A stretch of DNA of 64,000 nt from contig NZ_BKZW01000001.1 of NCBI RefSeq assembly GCF_008974265.1, positions 930,001 through 994,000 on the forward strand. The letters run 5' to 3'. Below the pieces are notes generated by a model. The model saw only the letters and a list, made by a program, of their open reading frames with translations, was not told the origin of the DNA and did not search any database. The DNA comes from Dictyobacter vulcani (lineage in GTDB: Bacteria; Chloroflexota; Ktedonobacteria; Ktedonobacterales; Ktedonobacteraceae). Positions 50,397-59,656 of the stretch are shown here, in pieces (within the stretch, counting starts at the first letter, position 1; every line of letters begins with the position of its first letter). A program made the translations under genes and the position numbers.

Positions 50397-53052
50397 TCGT
50401 TTAATGTTTCTCTATTTCCTTCAGAAAAAAAATTTCCTGAATAATGATCCGCATTACTTACATAATAAGCTAGTAGAGAATCAACAGAAAAAAGCAGACT
50501 CTTTCTACAAAGATTTTCTATGTACATTGTTCTTTCAAGGTATTGCTAAGCCAGAAAATGAGAGGTCTAGCGAGGTTAATGAAATATTAAGCAAAGTACC
50601 TTACCTTAAGGGTAGTTTATTTTCATATCATTACGTTGAAGAAATGTATGGTTCAAAAATACAAATAGGGGATGCTGCATTCGAAAAATTATTTAAATTT
50701 TTTGAGATGTACCAATGGCACTTAGATGAAAGGCCGTTACGGGAAGACGATGAGATAAATCCAGATGTACTTGGCTACATTTTCGAAAAATACATCAATC
50801 AAAGACAAATGGGAGCTTATTACACAAAAGATGATATTACCGATTATATCTCCAAGGCTACTATTATTCCACTTGTATTTGAAAAGGTCGAAAAGTCCTG
50901 CAATATTTCCTTTAAATCCAATAATATATTATGGCATCTTTTAAGAGATGATCCTAATCGCTATATTTATCCCGGTACTCGTAAAGGCATTGAACTCTCT
51001 TTACCTCCTGAAATATTAATTAGCTCTGCAAGTACTCACCGACACACAAAATGGAATAAGCTCGCTCCCGAAGTATACGCATTGCCAGGTGAAAGTTGGC
51101 GTGAAGTTATCATACGACGTCAAGAATACGAAGTAGTTCGAAAGAAGATTGAAAATGGAGCAATCTGTTGTGTAGATGATTTTATTACAAATAATTTAGA
51201 TCTACGTCAGTTTGCACAGGATATCATAGAAAACTGTGAGAACCCTGAATTGCTACGCGCTTTCTATGAGGCATTAGCAACTATCTCAGTGCTTGATCCA
51301 ACATGTGGTTCAGGTGCATTCCTCTTCACAGCTCTCAATATTCTTGAACCTCTTTATGAGGCTTGCCTCGATCGAATGCAGTCCTTCCTGAATGAATTTA
51401 ATGTCCTTGATAAGGAACACATTGCTGAGGCATATGTTGATTTCCGTAAAATACTTACGCAAGTCAAGGAACATCCAAATCGACGTTACTTCGTATTAAA
51501 ATCTATTATGCTCAACAACCTCTTTGGTGTGGATATCATGGAAGAAGCTGTTGAAATCTGTAAATTACGTCTCTATCTGAAGCTTGTGGCGCAATTAGAG
51601 TATATAAATGACATCGAGCCTTTGCCGGATATTGATTTCAATATCCGCGCTGGTAATACATTAGTGGGATTTGCGAATTACGATGAGCTCAAAAGAGCGC
51701 TCTCTTCCCAATTTGATTTTGACAACACATTAGAACTCATAGAGAGAAAAGCAGAAACAGTAGATCAAAAGTATCAAGAATTTCGCCGGATACAAACACA
51801 ACACATAGTAGCTTCTGGAACATACAATCAGGTAAAATCAGAACTTCGCAAAAATCTTAATGACTTAGTTACAGAAGTCGATTGTTACCTGGCGGAGCAG
51901 TATAGAATGGGGCTATCAAAGGACAAGCAGAACTTCCAGATATGGAGTAAAACGCACCGGCCATTTCATTGGTTCGCAGAGTTTTACAGTATCATGAAAC
52001 GTGGTGGATTTGACGTTATTATTGGCAATCCTCCTTACGTTGAATACAACAAAGTAAAAACAGAATACACTCTTCTTAAAAAGAGTTTCCAAACAGAGTC
52101 ATGCGGGAATTTGTACGCATTTGTCATGGAACGCAATGAGTTATTGCTATCTACCCAGGGACGGTCCGGTATGATTATTCCTCATTCTGCCTTCTGTACT
52201 GATCGCATGGAACCCATCATAAAATTATTCCAAAAGAGACCGTTTTGGATTTCAACATATAGCATTAGACCAGCAAAACTATTTGCTGGGGTTGATCAAA
52301 GGCTCGCTATTTATATTCTGGGATCATCAGATCAACCTCAGCAGTACATGACAAAATACCATTGCTGGAATGAAGATTTCCGGCCTTTCTTATTCCAAAA
52401 CCTACATTACTTCTCCATATTGAACTATAGCTTTGAAAACTCATACCCCAAAGTTAGTTCTTTACTAGAAGAATCCATTTGGAAAAAAATTCGTAAGCAT
52501 AAGCCAATCTCCTTAAGTTTTTCAGGAAATACATTAATATACTATCATAATGCCCCACGATATTGGATTAGAGCGATGACATTTCCCCCATACTTCTGGA
52601 ATGAGCGGGGAGGTGAAAAAATATCTTCTCATCTAAAAGCACTACGGTTCGCGAACGAAACCGATGCGGCAATTGCTGCGGCAGTGCTAAATAGTAGTTT
52701 GTTCTTCTGGTGGTTTATACTACTATCAAATTGCCGTGATCTCACTAGCCGTGAGATAGAACGTTTCCCTTTAGAAATTGCCAATATAGAGCCAAAATAC
52801 CGAGAGTCACTCGTCCATATAATGGATAGATTAATGGAGGATTATCAAAAGCATGCGATAAGAAAAGAAGCTCAATATAAAGCCACGGGGAAAGTAATTT
52901 ACGACGAATACTATCCAAGACATTCCAAGCACATCATTAATGAGATCGATCAGATATTAGCACAACACTATCACTTTACGGATGAAGAACTCGACTTTAT
53001 CGTCAACTACGAGATCAAATACCGTATGGGTCGAGATAAGGAAGGAGACTAA
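50344..53052 (+). CDS. Eco57I-like adenine-specific DNA methyltransferase (main part)
   Basis: This frame carries the methylase. Its true content starts near 50384 with SILLNRLMFLYF. Motif I, VLDPTCGSGAFLF (about 316), binds S-adenosylmethionine. The catalytic motif IV is IIGNPPYVEY (about 560), typical of N6-adenine methylases. A helical spacer with EKYINQRQMGAYYTKDDITDY lies before motif I, and target-recognition-type sequence follows motif IV. Such proteins occur as type IIG enzymes or as the methylase of BREX-like systems. No BREX genes are present. It overlaps the N-terminal fragment and ends two bases before a nuclease candidate. GC is clearly lower than in neighbouring housekeeping genes. 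Confidence 0.88.
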   Translation: MRELMMIRIAIGISILLNRLMFLYFLQKKNFLNNDPHYLHNKLVENQQKKADSFYKDFLCTLFFQGIAKPENERSSEVNEILSKVPYLKGSLFSYHYVEEMYGSKIQIGDAAFEKLFKFFEMYQWHLDERPLREDDEINPDVLGYIFEKYINQRQMGAYYTKDDITDYISKATIIPLVFEKVEKSCNISFKSNNILWHLLRDDPNRYIYPGTRKGIELSLPPEILISSASTHRHTKWNKLAPEVYALPGESWREVIIRRQEYEVVRKKIENGAICCVDDFITNNLDLRQFAQDIIENCENPELLRAFYEALATISVLDPTCGSGAFLFTALNILEPLYEACLDRMQSFLNEFNVLDKEHIAEAYVDFRKILTQVKEHPNRRYFVLKSIMLNNLFGVDIMEEAVEICKLRLYLKLVAQLEYINDIEPLPDIDFNIRAGNTLVGFANYDELKRALSSQFDFDNTLELIERKAETVDQKYQEFRRIQTQHIVASGTYNQVKSELRKNLNDLVTEVDCYLAEQYRMGLSKDKQNFQIWSKTHRPFHWFAEFYSIMKRGGFDVIIGNPPYVEYNKVKTEYTLLKKSFQTESCGNLYAFVMERNELLLSTQGRSGMIIPHSAFCTDRMEPIIKLFQKRPFWISTYSIRPAKLFAGVDQRLAIYILGSSDQPQQYMTKYHCWNEDFRPFLFQNLHYFSILNYSFENSYPKVSSLLEESIWKKIRKHKPISLSFSGNTLIYYHNAPRYWIRAMTFPPYFWNERGGEKISSHLKALRFANETDAAIAAAVLNSSLFFWWFILLSNCRDLTSREIERFPLEIANIEPKYRESLVHIMDRLMEDYQKHAIRKEAQYKATGKVIYDEYYPRHSKHIINEIDQILAQHYHFTDEELDFIVNYEIKYRMGRDKEGD

Positions 53053-53054
53053 AA

Positions 53055-53699
53055 TTGTTACCAAGATATCCAGATGACGATGCTCGGCGTAAAGCATATC
53101 AAAATGAACGTTCTCAAAGATGGAGCCTGGAGGAGAAGTTACTCATACCTATCTCAAATTTAATTTGCGATGTAATTCGAATAGAATCAGGATACAGTGC
53201 AACGTATCAAAAATACGCAGAGCCATTAATTGATAATTTTAAAAATTCACATCCATCAACTCAAACAGTGCCAGATGAAATCAGGGGAGCACCAGATCTA
53301 AAAATTCAAGCCAACAATCGTGAATGGTTTGTAGAACTAAAGATCAAGAAAATGGCGTATCACAATACAAGAAATGGCTCAATTAAAGTTCCCAGATATG
53401 GATGTGAATCACACTATCTGGATGATACACCTGTCTATGTCAACTTGCTTAAGCATGCAGCTACATACAATATTAATTTAGAAGATATTGTACTTTTGTA
53501 TGCAGTTAATCCAGGTGCAGCAACTACTATGCGAACTCCTTTAGCTCCTGAAGAGTGGCATTTAGAATGCATCAAATTAAATGACTTGAAAAGAAACGTA
53601 GAATCAAAACGTTATTTCAAGTACACTGAAGGTTATGGACAGCCTGCATGGCTCATAAGGTGTGATGATATGCAAGGTGTTTCACAGACTTTTATATAG
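53055..53699 (+). CDS. PD-(D/E)XK-like nuclease candidate, partner of the methylase
   Basis: A 214-residue protein. GAPDLKI followed ten or so residues later by WFVELKIKK matches the D...ExK core of PD-(D/E)XK nucleases. A helical N-terminus (RKAYQNERSQRWSLEEKLL) precedes it. The start is a TTG with GGAG seven bases upstream, two bases after the methylase stop, so the two are cotranscribed and probably coupled. The order methylase then nuclease suggests a restriction-modification pair. The family is not recognised beyond the motif. Confidence 0.7.
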   Translation: MLPRYPDDDARRKAYQNERSQRWSLEEKLLIPISNLICDVIRIESGYSATYQKYAEPLIDNFKNSHPSTQTVPDEIRGAPDLKIQANNREWFVELKIKKMAYHNTRNGSIKVPRYGCESHYLDDTPVYVNLLKHAATYNINLEDIVLLYAVNPGAATTMRTPLAPEEWHLECIKLNDLKRNVESKRYFKYTEGYGQPAWLIRCDDMQGVSQTFI

Positions 53700-53745
53700 A
53701 ACCCGTGAAGTATATGCCTGCTACAAGCAACTGAGAAACATACAT

Positions 53746-53789
53746 AGAGATAGTATGATGCAACAACTTTGAAGCATCACACTATCTCT
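53746..53789. terminator. hairpin after the restriction locus
   Basis: A 16-bp stem with one mismatch pairs AGAGATAGTATGATGC (53746-53761) with GCATCACACTATCTCT (53774-53789), about 46 bases past the nuclease gene. There is no clear T-run. No gene is seen in the rest of 53700-53945. Confidence 0.5.
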
Positions 53790-53945
53790 ATATTGACCAA
53801 AATATTGTCAGAACCAGGGTATATATTGCTTATTTTGTACTTAAACAAACTCATTAAGGGGCGCTAGACGGATTGCTATTGGAAACCTCAAATGATTATC
53901 ACAGAAGAAGGATTGGCAGTTTCAGCAGGTTAATCCCACTTTAGC

Positions 53946-54437
53946 TTAGAGAATTTCTACGCCTTTTCTGTTGCTTAGGATAGCTAAAATACGGTTCTCT
54001 GCATCATTACGCTGAATCTGACAAACAGACAAAATAGATCCAAGCGAACGCAGAATATCCTGTTCAAAAATAGAACGCGGAATCTCCTTCTCAATCCACT
54101 TTACTGTACGTGTATGCCGTATATTAAATAGTAAATCTGGATTATATTGATACGGTCCTGTAATTCTACCTACAGCAAATGCCGAGCGACCTTTGAGAGG
54201 AACCATAATTAAGTCACCTGACTGGATTTTCTCACGAAAAGTCCATAGTTGACCAGCCCAATTCGCAATAGTTGCAGATTTCTCTAAAGGGTAATTTTTA
54301 GCACATATAACTGCCAGATCTTCTTTTGACTTCATTGTCGATAAATCGGGAATTTTTTCCCAACCGATAAATATCAGTCCTTCATCCAGGGCTATAGGTT
54401 GTACATCCCCACTTAAACGTATCTGCCATACCGCCAT
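53946..54437 (-). CDS. standalone PUA/EVE-like domain related to Mrr-type restriction proteins
   Basis: A 163-residue protein matching the N-terminal domain of Mrr-like restriction system proteins: GLIFIGWEKIPDLSTM, GQLWTFREKIQSGDLIMVPL, FAVGRITGPYQYNP, HTRTVKWIEKEIPRS and LGSILSVCQI. That domain has an EVE/PUA-like fold and is suspected to read modified DNA. The catalytic Mrr half is absent; the protein stops just after the domain. AGGAG stands before the ATG at 54437. An upstream ATG at 54464 is less likely. It is convergent with the methylase-nuclease operon. Confidence 0.78.
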   Translation of the reverse strand: MAVWQIRLSGDVQPIALDEGLIFIGWEKIPDLSTMKSKEDLAVICAKNYPLEKSATIANWAGQLWTFREKIQSGDLIMVPLKGRSAFAVGRITGPYQYNPDLLFNIRHTRTVKWIEKEIPRSIFEQDILRSLGSILSVCQIQRNDAENRILAILSNRKGVEIL

Positions 54438-54881
54438 CAGGCATTCTCCTGTAATGCTTCCCATAAATACCGATATGTCAATTCCACCTGATTGAAATAA
54501 TATCTATAGTGTGCTAAACAGACATATAGTATTGCCAGGAATTTTTTTGCTATAGATATGCTGCCTATCTTACAAGAGCTAAGTACTCAAGTCAAGCTAC
54601 AAATTCTAAAACAGGATCCCACATACACAACTCCACGCACAACGGTAGCACATCAATAGTTCTACAGAGCAGGAAAAGATTCCATATCTGTCCATTGCTC
54701 TCCAAAAAAGATATAATACCAGGGTTGAGTAGCATGCTATCAAACAGCAATGCCGATATAGATTGGCAAACTAAAAACTATTCTTACGTAATCTCCTCAG
54801 TGGAAAACGGTCTGCTGATGCTATAATATATTACAAATTCTTGTTAGAGCATCGAGCACTGCTAAAAGAGGATAAAATAAC
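54438..54881. other. intergenic region, no gene seen
   Basis: About 440 AT-rich bases between divergent genes. No open frame of note and no clear promoter, though both the Mrr-N-like gene and the histidine kinase gene should start from here. Confidence 0.35.
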
Positions 54882-56375
54882 ATGGCATCACGGGCGAAGA
54901 AAATCACATGTGCTGATGTCACTGAAAGTCAAAAAGCTGGAGAAGCACTCAGACAAAGGGAAGAAGAATTAGAGATAATCTTCAATAATGCAACCTTCGG
55001 CATTGCCTTGATAGATGATCAGGGTCACTTCCTGCGCATCAATCCCGTATATTATACGCTCAGTGGCTATAATAAAGAAGAGCTTTCTGAGAACAACTTT
55101 TTTCAAATTATCCATCCCGACGATCACACACAGCTATTGCAATTGATACAAGAGATGACTGCAGGAAAAACTTCATCTGGTGCCATACAACAACGGTATC
55201 TCAGTAAAGATGGCAAGGTAATCTGGGTGCAAAATAGTATTTCGATAGTAAAAGATGAGCACAATAATATACACTATTTTATTGTCGTATCAGAACCTGT
55301 ACCCTATCGCCAGCAGATTGATGAAAAAGCGATCCTCGCCGCCATTGTTGACTCTTCAGATGATGCAATCATTAGTAAAACACTTGATAGCATTATTATG
55401 AGTTGGAATCATGCGGCCGAAGAAATGTTCGGCTATACAGCTGAAGAAGCTATCGGGCAGCCAATTACCATTATCGTACCTCCTGAGCTACAACACGAAG
55501 AGCCAGAAATCATTCAAAAACTGCGCATGGGCATACGTATCCGACATTATGAAACTGTTCGCGTGCGCAAAGATAAATCCCGCCTTGATGTCTCTTTAAG
55601 TATATCTCCGGTTAAAAATAGTGAGGGAAAAATTATTGGGGGAGCAAAGATTGCTCGTGATATTAGTGAGCAAAAAGCTGCCGAAAGACAAAAGGATGAG
55701 TTTATCAGCATGGCTAGCCATGAACTGAAAACACCTATCACCAGTCTGAAAGGCTTTACCCAGGTGTTGCTGCGCCGTTTTAAGCAGCAGCATAATGAGG
55801 ACGCCATACACCTCATATCACGGATGAATCGCCAGGTCGATCGGATCACCAAGCTTATCAACGAAATGCTGGATGTTTCCATCATCGAAACTGGACAGCT
55901 CGAATATCATAAAGAAATATTTGCTCTGGATGCACTTGTGCAAGAAATTGTGGAGACAGTACAGGAGACAACGCTAACCCACCATATAGTGATAGAGCAC
56001 CTGGAATGTGTGCAGGTCTTCGGTGATAAAGATCGCATAGGACAGGTTATAATGAACTTGCTAACGAATGCTATCAAATATTCACCACATGCCAATCAAG
56101 CAAATATACGTGTCGAAATCGATAGTGAGAAAAAAAATGCCATCATCCGTGTGCAAGATTTCGGTTTAGGGATTGCAAAAGCTCACCAGCAGAAAATTTT
56201 TCAACGCTTCTATCGCGTTAGTGAACAAAAAAACCAGACCCTGACAGGGCTCGGCATTGGCCTCTATATCTGCGAAGAAATCATCAAACGTCATGCTGGC
56301 AGTATTACCATCGAGAGCAAAGAAGGAAAAGGATCCACCTTCTCCGTTATACTTCCTATCGCAGAGATAGAGTGA
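54882..56375 (+). CDS. PAS-PAS sensor histidine kinase, orphan
   Basis: A 497-residue soluble sensor kinase. Two PAS/PAC units (about 25-145, FGIALIDDQGHFLRINPVYY; and 150-265, DDAIISKTLDSIIMSWNHAA) are followed by HisKA with the H-box FISMASHELKTPITSLKGF (His near 280). The HATPase domain has the N-box NLLTNAIKYS, G1 VQDFGLGIA, F-box FQRFYRV and G2 GLGIGLYICEEI, all intact. AGAGGA lies upstream of the ATG. No response regulator gene is adjacent, so its partner is elsewhere. No membrane helix is seen, so it senses an intracellular signal. Confidence 0.92.
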   Translation: MASRAKKITCADVTESQKAGEALRQREEELEIIFNNATFGIALIDDQGHFLRINPVYYTLSGYNKEELSENNFFQIIHPDDHTQLLQLIQEMTAGKTSSGAIQQRYLSKDGKVIWVQNSISIVKDEHNNIHYFIVVSEPVPYRQQIDEKAILAAIVDSSDDAIISKTLDSIIMSWNHAAEEMFGYTAEEAIGQPITIIVPPELQHEEPEIIQKLRMGIRIRHYETVRVRKDKSRLDVSLSISPVKNSEGKIIGGAKIARDISEQKAAERQKDEFISMASHELKTPITSLKGFTQVLLRRFKQQHNEDAIHLISRMNRQVDRITKLINEMLDVSIIETGQLEYHKEIFALDALVQEIVETVQETTLTHHIVIEHLECVQVFGDKDRIGQVIMNLLTNAIKYSPHANQANIRVEIDSEKKNAIIRVQDFGLGIAKAHQQKIFQRFYRVSEQKNQTLTGLGIGLYICEEIIKRHAGSITIESKEGKGSTFSVILPIAEIE

Positions 56376-56575
56376 AATTCACTCCTATGATTCACGACAA
56401 ATAATCTTTATGTCATCCACAAATAGCCCGTCACAATCAGTCTTTGTAAAACCAAATAACCTGCGCCGCGGAAATTACTCCGTTGTACAGGTTACCCGGC
56501 AAACATCTATGCAACAGCGGTAGCTATCTTTAGATGCCCATTATATAGTGGTCTCAGACGCCCAATTTTATATCT

Positions 56576-57107
56576 TTATAGAGCTTGCAATATCTGATTC
56601 AGTAAGTCTGTTATACTTGTCAAAGGCGCACCGCCGTTAAGCAGGTTAGCAACTGCACAAAGCAGATTTCCAAGCAAGTTACCAGGACCAGATTGTGCAT
56701 CAATGTTAAGTACAACCTGATTTAGATGGACTGTCAAACCTAAAAGATTAAGATCCAACGGCCCAAGGTTCAGATGTAGGACCGGGCACGATCCTGCAGC
56801 TGAAGTTACCGGAGTCTGGAACGGTACATTTGTCACATTCCCAACGACCTGACCAGTTGCATTGGTAAGTGTTCCGTTTAATGTACCAACTGCATTGAGT
56901 TGTCCATTCTGCGAAACAAATTTGGTAACGGTATAAGCACCACTGAAAGTGCCGCCATTAGCCGTTGTACCTGTAACTGGTTGGGTCAACGTACCGCTCG
57001 TTGGAGCAGTAGCCTGGGCATGTGCTGAAGTGCTTAAGGGCGTCAGCAAAACAAAAGCCATAAGCGTTACCAAATTGGCCCCGCTGACTAAACTTAATTT
57101 TCTTCAT
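56576..57107 (-). CDS. secreted protein with a frameshift in the signal peptide
   Basis: A secreted protein of about 176 residues. The frame open to 57073 starts within a hydrophobic stretch (VTLMAFVLLTPLSTSAHAQA). The natural start is the ATG at 57107 (GGAGG upstream), and removing one A from the AAAA at 57098-57101 yields MKKLSLVSGANLV joined to it, a normal signal peptide cut after AHA. The mature part has Thr/Gly-rich β repeats and a C-terminal region LHLNLGPLDLNLLGLTVHLN with NLLGNLLCAVANLL. It resembles a small family of exported proteins in soil bacteria, but I cannot name it. Confidence 0.68.
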
Positions 57108-57474
57108 AGTAATTTTCTTCCTCCATCCTTGGCCTACATAGTTTAATACCATATAACTTTTTAGACCATCTATCGACCACTTTATAGTTAAAGATTCATC
57201 TACATAAATAGATGCAAAAAGATTATTTGATAATATTATCTCGCACATAAAGTACTAATTCGTGCTACGCACAAATAGTTGAGTTAATACGCAGATCTAT
57301 ATTGCCAGAATATCTATCAGGAACTCATTCTGCCACAAATATACATATGCACCATTTTCTATGGCTATTACCATGCAATATGTAACCATCAAACTGGAAG
57401 ATATTCGCTTCCGGTTTTGTTATAGCTAAAGACACAAAAGAAAACGTTATCTTTTTCATGGAAAGAAGTACAAA
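57108..57474. other. divergent region upstream of the MFS gene
   Basis: About 370 AT-rich bases. A hairpin at 57391-57418 is described separately. No gene is seen. Confidence 0.35.
57391..57418 (+). promoter_or_regulatory. terminator-like hairpin in the MFS gene leader
   Basis: AAACTGGAAG (57391-57400) and CTTCCGGTTTT (57408-57418) form a 10-bp stem with one mismatch, followed by GTT. It lies 57 bases before the MFS start and could act as an attenuator. Confidence 0.45.
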
Positions 57475-59046
57475 ATGTATGATGAACGCAAGAATGTTGC
57501 GTACGACAAATTTGAAACGGCCACCTATAGTGAGGCCTTACCTGTTTCAGGAGATCTTATTACTTCGTCAGTCCAAACAGCTTCACGTACAGCAGAGCAA
57601 CATGGAGCAGTTAATAAGTGGGCAATCCTGGGTTTAGCCGCTTCAAGCGGCTTTTTAACGACGCTAGATGGCTCAATTGTCAATATTGGCTTACCAGCTA
57701 TTTCTCAGACGTTCCATGTTGGCGTAAGTGGCGCTATTGAATGGATCATTATTGGCTATCTGGTCATCATTGCTGCAGTCCTTTTGACCTTTGGTCGCCT
57801 GGCCGATATGATTGGGCGTAAGCCGATTTTTTTAACTGGCCTGGTAGTTTTCATCGCAGGTTCGGCTTTAAGTGGTATGGCTCCATCATTGCTTTTACTG
57901 ATCCTGGCGCGCATTTTTCAAGGACTGGGAGGCGCATTGATTTTTTCTGTAAACATCGCGATGATTACCAGCACCTTCCCTGATACTGAACGTGGACTGG
58001 CACTGGGATTGAATGCAGTTATTGTATCCCTGGGTGTCAGCGCGGGGCCAACTATTGGGGGCTTGATTACTCAATATTTGACCTGGCGTTGGATTTTCTA
58101 TGTCAACGTTCCTTTAGGTTTATTGGTTCTCCTGACTGCTTGCTACATCTATAAAGAGAAACGTACTGCTCATGGACAGCGCGGACGCTTTGATCCTCTT
58201 GGAGCAACTTTACTGGGGATCGGACTGGCTTTACTCACACTCGGGCTCTCATTTGGTCAGGAATGGGGCTGGTTTTCTCCTGCTATTCTCAGTACGATTG
58301 GCATTGGAGTTGTAACGCTGGCTATCACTGTTTTTGTGGAGAGCCGGATGCCTTATCCTATTTTAGATCTGCACTTGATTACCAATCGTACATTCGCCTT
58401 TGCGAATATCAGCTTTATGCTGTGCATGATGGCACTGTTTGCACCAGGATTTTTGATGCCATTCTACTTTGAACAGTTGCGTGGTTTCTCCACAGAACAA
58501 ACAGGATTGCTATTGACACCTCTTCCGTTGACAATGGCTTTACTTGCACCGCTCAGTGGCTCACTGGCGGATCGCTTTGGCTCACGCTGGCTATCTCCAA
58601 TAGGTTTATGCATTGCATGTCTTGGACTCTTTTTACTGGCCCAGATCAACGCTCAGAGCGCATTATGGGATATCATCTGGCGTCTGGTGGTGATTGGAAT
58701 CGGGCAGGGGATCTTTCAATCGCCTAATACACGGACCATGATGGGAGCAGCTCCACGCAGTGCACAGGGAGAAGCCTCCGGCTTACTCGCAACAGGACGT
58801 GTTGTGGGGCAAGCACTGAGTGTTGCCTTGATTGGCACGATCTTTGCCGCGTTCGGTGGCTCATGGGCAGGCAATGTGCTCTCAACTCAGTCTCATTCAC
58901 TGGCACCTGCAAAATTACATACGCTGCAACAGGTATTCATAAGTGGCTTTCACGCTGGCTTGTTCGGTTGTGCAGCCTTTGCCGCCATTGGTATCTTTAC
59001 AGCCGTGGCACGCGGCAAGGGAGCCACAGTGGAACGGCCCCATTAA
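57475..59046 (+). CDS. MFS exporter of the DHA2 (EmrB/QacA) family
   Basis: A 523-residue transporter with about 14 hydrophobic helices after a 45-residue hydrophilic N-terminus. Signatures include FLTTLDGSIVNIGLPAI in TM1, the motif A GRLADMIGRKPIF, ARIFQGLGGALIFSVNIAMI and motif C-like GLNAVIVSLGVSAGPTIGG. Members expel drugs or metabolites by proton antiport. The start has GGAAAG upstream. A possible attenuator hairpin precedes the gene, which would fit drug-inducible expression. The neighbouring secreted-protein gene is divergent. Confidence 0.93.
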   Translation: MYDERKNVAYDKFETATYSEALPVSGDLITSSVQTASRTAEQHGAVNKWAILGLAASSGFLTTLDGSIVNIGLPAISQTFHVGVSGAIEWIIIGYLVIIAAVLLTFGRLADMIGRKPIFLTGLVVFIAGSALSGMAPSLLLLILARIFQGLGGALIFSVNIAMITSTFPDTERGLALGLNAVIVSLGVSAGPTIGGLITQYLTWRWIFYVNVPLGLLVLLTACYIYKEKRTAHGQRGRFDPLGATLLGIGLALLTLGLSFGQEWGWFSPAILSTIGIGVVTLAITVFVESRMPYPILDLHLITNRTFAFANISFMLCMMALFAPGFLMPFYFEQLRGFSTEQTGLLLTPLPLTMALLAPLSGSLADRFGSRWLSPIGLCIACLGLFLLAQINAQSALWDIIWRLVVIGIGQGIFQSPNTRTMMGAAPRSAQGEASGLLATGRVVGQALSVALIGTIFAAFGGSWAGNVLSTQSHSLAPAKLHTLQQVFISGFHAGLFGCAAFAAIGIFTAVARGKGATVERPH

Positions 59047-59060
59047 ATAACACAGCGCTT

Positions 59061-59136
59061 CGTAACAACACATGCCAATTCAGAAGAGCGTTCAAACCAG
59101 ATCCTTGAGTGCAATCAACTGGCATGCGTTGTTACG
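59061..59136. repeat. 17-bp inverted repeat after the MFS gene
   Basis: CGTAACAACACATGCCA (59061-59077) and its inverse with one mismatch, TGGCATGCGTTGTTACG (59120-59136), enclose 42 bases. It starts 15 bases past the MFS stop. No T-run follows. It could be a processing hairpin or remnant of a small transposable element. Confidence 0.5.
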
Positions 59137-59216
59137 TACTCCATATTTTAACCTGGCAAGCACTTATCAAGAACATATGCAAAATAGCCAATCTCATTAA
59201 AAGGAGTAAAAAAATA

Positions 59217-59245
59217 TTGTTTTTTGCATCAAAGTAGGCTATACT
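59217..59245 (+). promoter_or_regulatory. candidate promoter in a gene-poor stretch
   Basis: TTGTTT (59217-59222) and TATACT (59240-59245) separated by 17 bases. It reads toward the small gene at 59657, giving a leader of about 400 bases. The only longer frame in between (59224-59601) has no ribosome site. A small RNA or long leader is possible. Confidence 0.4.
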
Positions 59246-59656
59246 GCAAGAGTCTTATAGTTGCGAACGAGAACCATGTTCCTCTTCCCAGACGGCGTTC
59301 ACAACCAGTGCTTCCCATGAACGCTGCCACTTTATTGGTGCTCGCGTTCACATCATTTTGCATGGAAGCGTCGATGTTTAGAGACAGCTCAAACGTGTAT
59401 CCTGACGAAATCCCAGCGTGCGTTTATTTCCACTTGCCAATACATTCTCTGATGAGTGTTCAATTGCTTTATAGCACACGCATGACGCGTTTTGAATGTT
59501 CACTTTTGTCTATACATATTACACACGGGTCTACCACCGGTAACCCACCACAGGAATATCCAGATAAGACACGATGTTATGTGTTAAATATCTGCGAATG
59601 ATCCTACTACCATACTTTAAACCCATTATGGGATTTTCAGCGGAGGTATTTCAGCA

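Noticed and set aside
59224..59601. A 125-codon frame in the gap after the MFS gene
   Set aside because: No ribosome site, odd composition (many Cys, His, Met) and no fold-like pattern. It begins just before the -10 of a promoter-like sequence.
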